A stretch of DNA of 64,000 bases from Amycolatopsis aidingensis (lineage in GTDB: Bacteria > Actinomycetota > Actinomycetes > Mycobacteriales > Pseudonocardiaceae): positions 2,144,001 to 2,208,000 of the forward strand of contig NZ_CP076538.1 in the NCBI RefSeq assembly GCF_018885265.1. The letters are read 5' to 3'. The notes under the pieces are model-generated. The model was not told the origin of the DNA. It did no database searches and saw only the letters and a program-made list of their open reading frames with translations. Position numbers and translations under genes: made by a program. This document shows, one piece after another, positions 58,194-64,000 of the stretch (position 1 is its first letter; the number at the start of each line of letters is the position of its first letter).

Positions 58194-59108
58194 ATGCCGA
58201 TGGCCAAGTTGCGTACCGCCAGGAAGCTCCTGCTGGGCCGCGAGATCGCGCACATGATCGAGTCCGCGGGCCTCTCCCAGACCGAAGCCGGGGAGATCAT
58301 CGAGTCCAGCCAGAGCCGGATCGCCGGGCTGATCAGCGGCGCGGGCACGATCGCCGTCGGTGACCTCGAACTGCTGGCCAACCGACTGGGGTTCACCGAC
58401 GAGGGTTACAAGGAGGCGCTGCGCGAGCTGCGCCGGGACAACCACCGGCGCGGTTTCTGGTCCACCGGCCACAACCGGGCCTACTCCGAGGACCTGCGGC
58501 TGCTGATCGACCTGGAGAAGCACGCCGACCAGATCCGCTCGAACGAGGTCGAGGTGGTGCCCGGCCTGGCGCAGACCGAGGCGTATGCCAGGGCGCTCCA
58601 TGCCGACCAGGTCGAGATCGAAGGCGTCACGGTCGATGACCGCGTGGCCGCTCGGCTGGCCCGGCAGGACATCCTGGACAAGGACGAGCCGCCGACGCTC
58701 CACTTCGTACTGAGCGAGTCCTGCCTGCGCCGGATGTGGGCCCCGGTAGAAGTCATGCGGGACCAGATCGAGCACCTGATCGCGCTGTCCGACCGGCCGA
58801 ACGTGATGATCCAGGTGATGCCGTTCCGCACCCCGCCCGGCCGCCGCTGCCCGATCAGCAACCGCTTCGTGCTGCTGCGCGTCCCCTCGCCGGGCGAGGC
58901 CGGTCCGCTCGAGCTCGCCTACACCGAGGGTGAGGGCGAGATCCGCTACCTGGACGACAAGAAGGCGCTGGCCGCGCACGACGCGGCCTGGGCCCGGCTG
59001 ACCAATGTCGCGCTGCGCTTCGACGAGACCCGCGAGTTCCTGCGGGAGATCTCACGCGAGTACACCGAAGAGATGAACACCCCCACCCCACAGGGAGATC
59101 GCAGATGA
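58194..59108 (+). CDS. XRE-family regulator with DUF5753
   Basis: 304-aa DNA-binding protein, ATG 58194. HTH_XRE at residues about 14-70 (REIAHMIESAGLSQTEAGEIIESSQSRIAGLISG) and DUF5753 sensor-like domain at about 105-285 (VEVVPGLAQTEAYARAL, FVLSESCLRRMW, VMIQVMPF, FVLLRVP, YLDDKKALAAHDAAWARL). This pair with a downstream DUF397 gene is very common in actinomycetes and in a few cases controls development; the target here is not known. Overlaps the next gene by ATGA. Confidence 0.93.
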   Translation: MPMAKLRTARKLLLGREIAHMIESAGLSQTEAGEIIESSQSRIAGLISGAGTIAVGDLELLANRLGFTDEGYKEALRELRRDNHRRGFWSTGHNRAYSEDLRLLIDLEKHADQIRSNEVEVVPGLAQTEAYARALHADQVEIEGVTVDDRVAARLARQDILDKDEPPTLHFVLSESCLRRMWAPVEVMRDQIEHLIALSDRPNVMIQVMPFRTPPGRRCPISNRFVLLRVPSPGEAGPLELAYTEGEGEIRYLDDKKALAAHDAAWARLTNVALRFDETREFLREISREYTEEMNTPTPQGDRR

Positions 59109-59482
59109 CCGCTACCGCACCGCCGAGGTTCGCCGAGCGGGACTTCCGCAAGGCGACGCGCAGTGACCCCGACAAGAACTGCGTATGCGTGGCCCGCAGG
59201 GACGGCTGGGTCGAGCTGCGGGACTCCAAGACCGCCTTCGGCGCGGCCGATGATCATCGGCTGGTGTTCACCGCCGAGGAGTTCGACGCCTATCTGGCCG
59301 GCGCCCGCGCGGGCGAGACCGATGGCCGGTGCCTGGTGGTCGCGGGCCGGGCGGACGGCAAGTACGTCTTCCGCCGCCGTGCTGGGGAACTGCGGCTGGT
59401 CTTCACCGCGGCCGAGGTCGCGGCGTTCCGGGACGGCATCATCAAGGGGGAGTTCGACCCGGCGGCCTACGCCGGGGCCTAG
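59105..59482 (+). CDS. DUF397 protein, two copies of the domain
   Basis: 125 aa from ATG 59105. A first DUF397 unit (FRKATRSDPDKNCVCVARRDGWVELRDSK divided over residues 14-42, then LVFTAEEFDAYLAG) is followed by a second, shorter one (LVVAGRADGKYVFRR, LRLVFTAAEVAAFRDGIIKGEFD). Such proteins usually work with the adjacent XRE/DUF5753 regulator, possibly as an antagonist. Double-domain forms are less common than single ones. Confidence 0.88.
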   Translation: MTATAPPRFAERDFRKATRSDPDKNCVCVARRDGWVELRDSKTAFGAADDHRLVFTAEEFDAYLAGARAGETDGRCLVVAGRADGKYVFRRRAGELRLVFTAAEVAAFRDGIIKGEFDPAAYAGA

Positions 59483-59769
59483 CCGGGTTCGCCGCGGCGC
59501 TTGCGGTGGATCACCCAGGCGAGATCGACCGCGCTGCCGATGGCGAGCACACCGAGGACGACGACGCCCCAGAGCACGCCCATGACGGCGAACACGATGG
59601 CGGCGCCGACCGAGAGCGCCACCGCGATGGCGGCCAGCACGATCCGCAGCGTCAGCGCGCTGTAGGTGGGGGCGGCGCCGCCGAAGCCCCTGGTCGGGTC
59701 GTGGTAGTCGGGCAGGCCGCGTTCGTACTCGGCGCGGCCGCGGCGCCCGTCCTGGTCCTGCCGTCCCAT
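59479..59769 (-). CDS. Small membrane protein, DUF6343-like
   Basis: 96 aa from ATG 59769. Acidic/basic N-terminal half with DPTRGFGGAAPTYSALTLRI, then two membrane helices (about residues 41-62 and 65-87) and a basic end. Matches the general look of DUF6343 proteins. It overlaps the DUF397 stop by 4 bases on the other strand. Confidence 0.7.
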   Translation of the reverse strand: MGRQDQDGRRGRAEYERGLPDYHDPTRGFGGAAPTYSALTLRIVLAAIAVALSVGAAIVFAVMGVLWGVVVLGVLAIGSAVDLAWVIHRKRRGEPG

Positions 59770-59805
59770 GCACCCCGGATACCCGGCATGCCGCTGGTCA
59801 AACCC

Positions 59806-61185
59806 TCAGCGGGTCAGCTGCAGGATGTCGATGCCCCGGTTGTTGTCCGCGACGTACACCAGGCCACGATGCCAGTACGGCTGCCAGGACGCGGCGTCGG
59901 CCTCCCGGTGGTAGGCGATCTGCGTGGGGTTGGTGGGATCGCTGACGTCCAGGAAGCGGGTGCCCTGCGCGTAGAAGGACTGCACCAGCACATCTCCGCG
60001 CACGTCGAAGTAGTGCGCGGAACAGCTCCCGCTGTCGGGATCGCTGCCCTCCTGTCCGGCCACGCTCCAGGTACCGACCGTGTCCAGCCGGAACGGCCGC
60101 TCCGGGGTCGAGCGCCAGCCCTGGCCGCCCCGCGAGCCGCGCAGCGAGGCGATCACCAGCACCCCGTCGCCTGCGCAACCGGGCTCGAAGGCCTCCTCGG
60201 TGACGTAGATCAGGTCGCCCGGCCTGCCGTGCCGCGAGGTGCCGCCGTCGGAAAGGCGCCGTCCCACCGGCCGGAAGCTGTTGTGCATGAAGGTCGACTC
60301 CGCCGCCAGCTCGTCGATCCCGCCACCCGCGTACGGAACCGGGTCGACCGCGCTCGCCCAGCGCAGCCGGTGCCGCACCGGATCCCAGCGCAGCCCGTGC
60401 GTCCAGTAACCGCGGACGCCGCCGCGGCCGGAGGTCCACGCCACGCCGCGCGCGTCCACCTGCACGTCGTGCACGTAGTCGGTCCTGCCGTCATTGCGGC
60501 CGAGGTCGATCGGCTCCGGGAACACCCTGGGGTTGCGCGGATCGCGGATGTCGGTCACCCAGATCGGCCGCCCGCCCCATTCCTCCGGCATCGAATCGGC
60601 CTTGGCCGGGCCGCCGGTCCACAGATACCGGCAGTCGTTGACGCAGGTCGTGGTGTGCCCGGCCGGCACCCGCACATAGCTGAGCGTGCTGAGGTTCGCC
60701 GGGTCGGAGGCGTCCACAACGTAGATCCCGGACTCCCCGTTGTCCGTGTTGCCGCCGAAGGCCCGCGGGTCCCTTGCCAGGAACACCAGCTTGCGTTTCG
60801 GGTCGACCACGGTGTCCTCGGTCTCCCACATCCCCGGCATGGACAGCTCGCCGAGCGCCTTCGGCCGGGCTGGGTCGTCGGTCAGGTCGTAGGACTTCAA
60901 CCCGAACTGGCCGGAGACCAGCATGACGTCCCGCTTGCGGTGGCCCCGGCCGTACTGCAGGAACTGCATCGAGATCGCGCCCTGCGCGTCCGGCACGTTG
61001 CCAAGATGGCGGACGTTCTTGCTCTCGCTGGTCGCCGGGGTGCTGCGCGGTTCGGCCGCGGCCGCATGCCCGCCTCCGGGAACATGCTCGGAGTCGCAGG
61101 CGAAGGCGGCGGGTGCGGAGAACGCCGTCGCCGCGGCGAGGGTGAGTACGAGACCGGAACGCGCGATGCCACGCCGAGGCACCAT
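59806..61185 (-). CDS. Secreted LVIVD-repeat beta-propeller protein
   Basis: 459 aa from ATG 61185, with GGGAGG 8 bases before. Sec-type signal (VLTLAAATAFSAPAAFA). The mature protein has LVIVD-type repeats (LVSGQFGLKSYDLTDDPARP, GIYVVDASDPANLS, IWVTDIRDPRNPRVFPEP, TRFLDVSDPTNPTQIAY), expected to fold as a propeller on the cell surface. No catalytic residues seen. Function unknown; the frame is open for about 1.1 kb more upstream, but that part is antisense to the next gene. Confidence 0.85.
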   Translation of the reverse strand: MVPRRGIARSGLVLTLAAATAFSAPAAFACDSEHVPGGGHAAAAEPRSTPATSESKNVRHLGNVPDAQGAISMQFLQYGRGHRKRDVMLVSGQFGLKSYDLTDDPARPKALGELSMPGMWETEDTVVDPKRKLVFLARDPRAFGGNTDNGESGIYVVDASDPANLSTLSYVRVPAGHTTTCVNDCRYLWTGGPAKADSMPEEWGGRPIWVTDIRDPRNPRVFPEPIDLGRNDGRTDYVHDVQVDARGVAWTSGRGGVRGYWTHGLRWDPVRHRLRWASAVDPVPYAGGGIDELAAESTFMHNSFRPVGRRLSDGGTSRHGRPGDLIYVTEEAFEPGCAGDGVLVIASLRGSRGGQGWRSTPERPFRLDTVGTWSVAGQEGSDPDSGSCSAHYFDVRGDVLVQSFYAQGTRFLDVSDPTNPTQIAYHREADAASWQPYWHRGLVYVADNNRGIDILQLTR

Positions 61186-61296
61186 GGCCCACCTCCCAGT
61201 TGGGAACCAACCGTTCACGTTAGAGGTGATCAACATCGGCGCACAAGAGCCGATCGGCGGGTTGGTCGGCGGCCGATCCGGTGCTAGACAGCGATC

Positions 61297-62838
61297 ATGC
61301 GCCGCAAGGTCCGGGCCGTGCTCGCCACCATCGTCCTGCTCGCCACCGCCGTGGCCTGCACCGGCGAGCGGGACACGCCTGCGGCGCCGGGCACTTTCTC
61401 CGTGGCGCTCGGCGAACCCGCCAGCCTGCTGCCTGCCGAGATCGGCGACCTGCCGGGCCGCCTGGTGGCCGACGCCGTCTGGACACCGCTGACCGCCCCG
61501 GCGGCCGAGCCGGGCGCGGAGCCCGAGCCGTTGGCCGCCGAGTCGATCACCAGCACCGACCAGCGCAGCTGGACGATCCGGCTGCGCGCGGGAATGCGCT
61601 TCCACGACGGCTCCCCGGTCACCGCTCAGTCCTATGTGGACACGTGGAACGCAGTGCGGAAGGAAGGCTGGCCAGGGGCGACGGTACTCACCGAGGTCCT
61701 GCGCGCCAAGGAGTTCCTGGCCACCGATGCACGCACGATCGAGCTCGTCCTCGAGCGCCCGCTCGGCCAGACCCCGCTGGTACTCGGCGCCACCGCGTTG
61801 CTGCCGTTGCCGCCGTCGGTGCTGGCGGCGGGGGACTGGGCCGCCTTCGCGCGGCACCCGGTCGGCAACGGCCCCTACCGCCTTGCCGAGGACTGGCGTC
61901 CCGGGTCCGGCGCCCGGCTGGTCCGGTTCGATGACTACCGGGGGCCGCGATCCGGCAAGGCGAAGGAGATCGGCCTGCGGGTGGCGGCGGACCCGGCGGC
62001 GCAGTACGAGCTGGCCCGCTCGGGCGAGGTGGACCTGGCCACCGAGGTGCCGGGGGAACAGCACCACCGGATGGCCGAGGACTTCGGTGACCGGGTGCTG
62101 ATGTGGCCGCTGCCCGAGCTGACCATGCTCGGCGTGCCCGCCGGGGACAAGCGGTTCGCCGACGCCGCGAGCAGGCACGCGATCGCACTGGCCGTGGACC
62201 GGGCCGCGCTCGCCGAAGGCCCGCTGGAGCATCAGGTCGACCTGGCGGGGGCCCTGCTGCCGCCCGCGCTGCCGCTCGGGCACCGCTCGGGAACCTGCCG
62301 CCCGTGCAATCACGATCCGCGGGCGGCCACGGCACTCTGGGAACAGGCGGGAAACCCGGCAACCGAACTGGCGCTGCGTTTCGCGGCCGGGACGGGGCAG
62401 GAGTCCTGGGTGCGGCCGCTGGCCGAGCAGCTGGGGGACACCCTCGGCATCGCGGTACGGCCCCGTCCGGTCCCCGCAGCCGAGTACCAGGACCTGCTGG
62501 CAGCGGGCCCTGCCGAGGGCCTGTTCGTGCTGTCCAGCCGGTTGCGGACGCGCAGCCCGCAGGAACTGCTCGCGCCACTGCTGTCCGGTGCGGGGCGCAC
62601 CGGTACCGGCTACGCCGACCAGGGCTTCGACCAGATGATGGCCGAGGCCGGCGCGACCGCCGAACCCGGCACCAGCGGCGAGCTGTACCGCCTCGCGGAG
62701 AACCAGGTGCTACGGGACCTTCCGGTGATCCCGCTGTGGTCCCGGCACGGCCACGCGGTCTGGGGCCAGCGTCTCGGCGGGGTCACCGCGAGCCCGAACC
62801 TGGCCATCGACCTCGCGGCGGTGGACGTCCCCTCCTGA
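61297..62838 (+). CDS. Family 5 solute-binding lipoprotein (peptide-type)
   Basis: 513-aa lipoprotein from ATG 61297, lipobox ATAVA-Cys21. SBP_bac_5 features: TPLTAPAAEPGAEPEPLAAE near 65-85, WTIRLRAGMRFHDGSPVTAQSYVDTW split near residues 89-115, NGPYRL near 192. Such proteins bind peptides or nickel-type ligands for an ABC importer, but no permease or ATPase is next to it, so it is an orphan or serves distant transporters. Divergent from the LVIVD gene; the gap of 111 bp holds both promoters. Confidence 0.88.
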   Translation: MRRKVRAVLATIVLLATAVACTGERDTPAAPGTFSVALGEPASLLPAEIGDLPGRLVADAVWTPLTAPAAEPGAEPEPLAAESITSTDQRSWTIRLRAGMRFHDGSPVTAQSYVDTWNAVRKEGWPGATVLTEVLRAKEFLATDARTIELVLERPLGQTPLVLGATALLPLPPSVLAAGDWAAFARHPVGNGPYRLAEDWRPGSGARLVRFDDYRGPRSGKAKEIGLRVAADPAAQYELARSGEVDLATEVPGEQHHRMAEDFGDRVLMWPLPELTMLGVPAGDKRFADAASRHAIALAVDRAALAEGPLEHQVDLAGALLPPALPLGHRSGTCRPCNHDPRAATALWEQAGNPATELALRFAAGTGQESWVRPLAEQLGDTLGIAVRPRPVPAAEYQDLLAAGPAEGLFVLSSRLRTRSPQELLAPLLSGAGRTGTGYADQGFDQMMAEAGATAEPGTSGELYRLAENQVLRDLPVIPLWSRHGHAVWGQRLGGVTASPNLAIDLAAVDVPS

Positions 62839-62918
62839 CCGCGAGGCGAATTCGGTTGCCGCACCTTCCCTGGGGTGCTGTACTCCAGGGAAACGTCCGC
62901 CTACCCGAGGAGACGAGC

Positions 62919-63026
62919 ATGCGGGGAGCGTTCATGTCCATCCAGGTAACTCCAACCTACGCAGAGGACATGACGCTTCTTGAGTACGTTGAACCTCGGG
63001 ATTCTTGCCCATGTGGACGCCGGTAA
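62919..63026 (+). CDS. Possible leader peptide of the ribosomal protection gene
   Basis: 35-codon frame from ATG 62919, with GAGGAG 7 bases upstream, a much better ribosome site than that of the gene it overlaps. Ends at 63026, 47 bases inside the next gene in another frame. A hairpin, TTCCCTGG (62866-62873) and CCAGGGAA (62885-62892), lies just upstream. Translating this leader could open or couple the TTG start at 62980, as in attenuation of antibiotic-resistance genes. Peptide ends in CPCGRR. Could also be chance. Confidence 0.4.
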   Translation: MRGAFMSIQVTPTYAEDMTLLEYVEPRDSCPCGRR

Positions 63027-64000
63027 GACCAGCCTGACCGAACGACTGCTGCACACCGCCGGGGTCATCGACGAGCCCGGCAGCGTGGACGACGGCAGCA
63101 CCCGCACCGACTCGCTCGCACTGGAACGGGCCCGCGGTATCACCATCAAGTCCGCCGTGGTCTCCTTCCCCGTGGACGGCACCACGGTGAACCTGATCGA
63201 CACGCCGGGACACCCGGACTTCATCGCCGAGGTGGAACGGGTACTGCACATGCTGGACGGTGCCGTGCTGGTGGTTTCCGCCGTAGAGGGGGTGCAGCCG
63301 CAGACTCGCGTGCTGATGCGAACCCTGCGGCGGCTGCGGATCCCCACCCTCGTCTTCGTGAACAAGCTGGACCGTCGCGGCGCGCGACCCGAGTGGGTAT
63401 GCCGGGATATCGCCGCGAAGCTGGCCTGGCCGGCCGTTGCGATGGGAAGCACGTACGGCCAGGGCGGCCGGGACTGCGGCTTCACCTCGTACCAGGCGAC
63501 CGAACCGGAGTTCGCGGCCAGGCTGACCGAGGCGCTGGCCGAGCACGAGGACACCGTTCTCGCGGCCTATCTCGGCGAGGCGCCCGCCGTCTCCCCGGCC
63601 GCGCTCCGCGCCGAACTGGCGCGGCAGACCGGGCGCGCACTGGTGCATCCGGTGTACTTCGGCTCGGCGGTCACCGGGGCCGGGGTTCCTGAGCTGATCA
63701 CGGGCATCACCGGCTTGCTCCCGGCCACGGACGGCGAGCCCGATGGCCCGGTATCCGGAACGGTCTTCAAGGTGGACCGCGGCCCGACCGGGGAGCAGAT
63801 CGCCTACGTGCGGATGTTCTCCGGCACGGTACGGGTGCGGGACCGGCTGTCGCTGCGGGAAGGGAACGAGGGGAGGGTCACCGCGATCGAGGTCTTCGAC
63901 CGGGGTGGCGTGATCGGCCGCCCAGCGGTGTCCGCAGGGCGGATCGGCCTGCTGCGCGGCCTCGCCGGCATCCGGATCGGCGACCCGATCGGTGTCTCCG
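62980..64000 (+). CDS. Tet(M)/OtrA-type ribosomal protection GTPase (3' partial)
   Basis: EF-G-like translation GTPase that removes tetracycline from the ribosome or acts as a related protection factor. Open to the window end (340 codons seen). An in-frame stop at 62971 limits the start to TTG 62980 (AGAGGA 11 bases upstream) or TTG 62989. G-domain motifs: AHVDAGKTSLTERLL (G1), RGITIKSAVVSF (G2), DTPGHPDF (G3), NKLDRRGARP (G4). The wording TLNLGILAHVDAGKTSLTERLL, LDGAVLVVSAVEGVQPQTRVLMRTLRRL is close to OtrA and not to housekeeping EF-G, which also lacks the two ATP-like inserts. Domain II begins near residue 240 (GTVFKVDRGPTGEQIAYVRMFSG). Confidence 0.88.
   Translation, partial: MSTLNLGILAHVDAGKTSLTERLLHTAGVIDEPGSVDDGSTRTDSLALERARGITIKSAVVSFPVDGTTVNLIDTPGHPDFIAEVERVLHMLDGAVLVVSAVEGVQPQTRVLMRTLRRLRIPTLVFVNKLDRRGARPEWVCRDIAAKLAWPAVAMGSTYGQGGRDCGFTSYQATEPEFAARLTEALAEHEDTVLAAYLGEAPAVSPAALRAELARQTGRALVHPVYFGSAVTGAGVPELITGITGLLPATDGEPDGPVSGTVFKVDRGPTGEQIAYVRMFSGTVRVRDRLSLREGNEGRVTAIEVFDRGGVIGRPAVSAGRIGLLRGLAGIRIGDPIGVS

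Noticed and set aside
59329..61287. 652-residue plus-strand frame opposite the LVIVD gene
   Set aside because: Low-complexity antisense sequence; the minus-strand gene has a signal peptide, ribosome site and repeats.

Overview
This window is high-GC DNA (many GTG and TTG starts, strong G/C third-position bias) from an actinobacterium, most likely of the Pseudonocardiaceae (Amycolatopsis-like). The taxon is an inference from gene content, from gene order shared with Mycobacterium tuberculosis (cysteine desulfurase-mnmA, ligA, ACT protein, gatCAB, lppZ-like) and from actinomycete-only families (DUF397, DUF5753 regulators, DUF6343). No species is claimed.

Region 1 (1-5081) is the right end of an integrated mobile element: three tandem, overlapping beta-class DNA methyltransferase genes (the first cut by the window edge), an excisionase-like HTH protein and a tyrosine integrase. 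The integrase frame runs into the 3' half of a tRNA-Lys gene on the other strand, so the element sits in tRNA-Lys and extends left out of the window. Region 2 (5260-31972) is mostly core chromosome: L,D-transpeptidases, tRNA-His, oligoribonuclease, a trypsin-like protease, an MFS exporter, sulfur-transfer genes for tRNA thiolation, an acyl-CoA ligase, a nitrilase/metallo-hydrolase/Zn-protein operon, a PLP decarboxylase, ligA, gatCAB, an LppZ-like lipoprotein and a 2-hydroxyacid dehydrogenase.

Region 3 (31987-36605) handles cobalamin and cobalt: cobS-cobT-cobU on the minus strand, divergent cobD, and cbtB-cbtA behind a recognisable cobalamin riboswitch. The cobD frame lacks a stop at its normal end and runs antisense through cbtA. 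A secreted TAP-type peptidase follows.

Region 4 (38505-56282) is the most notable part. It is a coherent locus for alpha-GalNAc / mucin-type O-glycan use: a secreted GH101 endo-alpha-N-acetylgalactosaminidase, a Tat-exported GH109-type alpha-N-acetylgalactosaminidase, a full sugar ABC importer with its own ATPase, a DUF5107-TPR protein, and an intracellular route (ROK kinase, AgaS-type SIS isomerase/deaminase, tagatose-6-phosphate-type kinase, class II tagatose-bisphosphate-type aldolase), with two paralogous DeoR regulators. Three promoters in it share a GCAAA-containing motif between the -35 and -10 boxes, a candidate DeoR operator. A GGDEF protein with an unusual C-terminal membrane anchor lies inside the locus.

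Region 5 (56283-64000) holds a small operon of Zn-cluster proteins plus a NUDIX hydrolase, a divergent XRE/DUF5753-DUF397 pair, a DUF6343 membrane protein, a secreted LVIVD-repeat protein, a family 5 solute-binding lipoprotein, and the start of a Tet(M)/OtrA-type ribosomal protection protein preceded by an overlapping 35-codon leader frame.

A 75-bp intergenic inverted repeat occurs three times (7346, 44208, 53050), each time just after a stop codon, with the same length and compensating changes in its arms.
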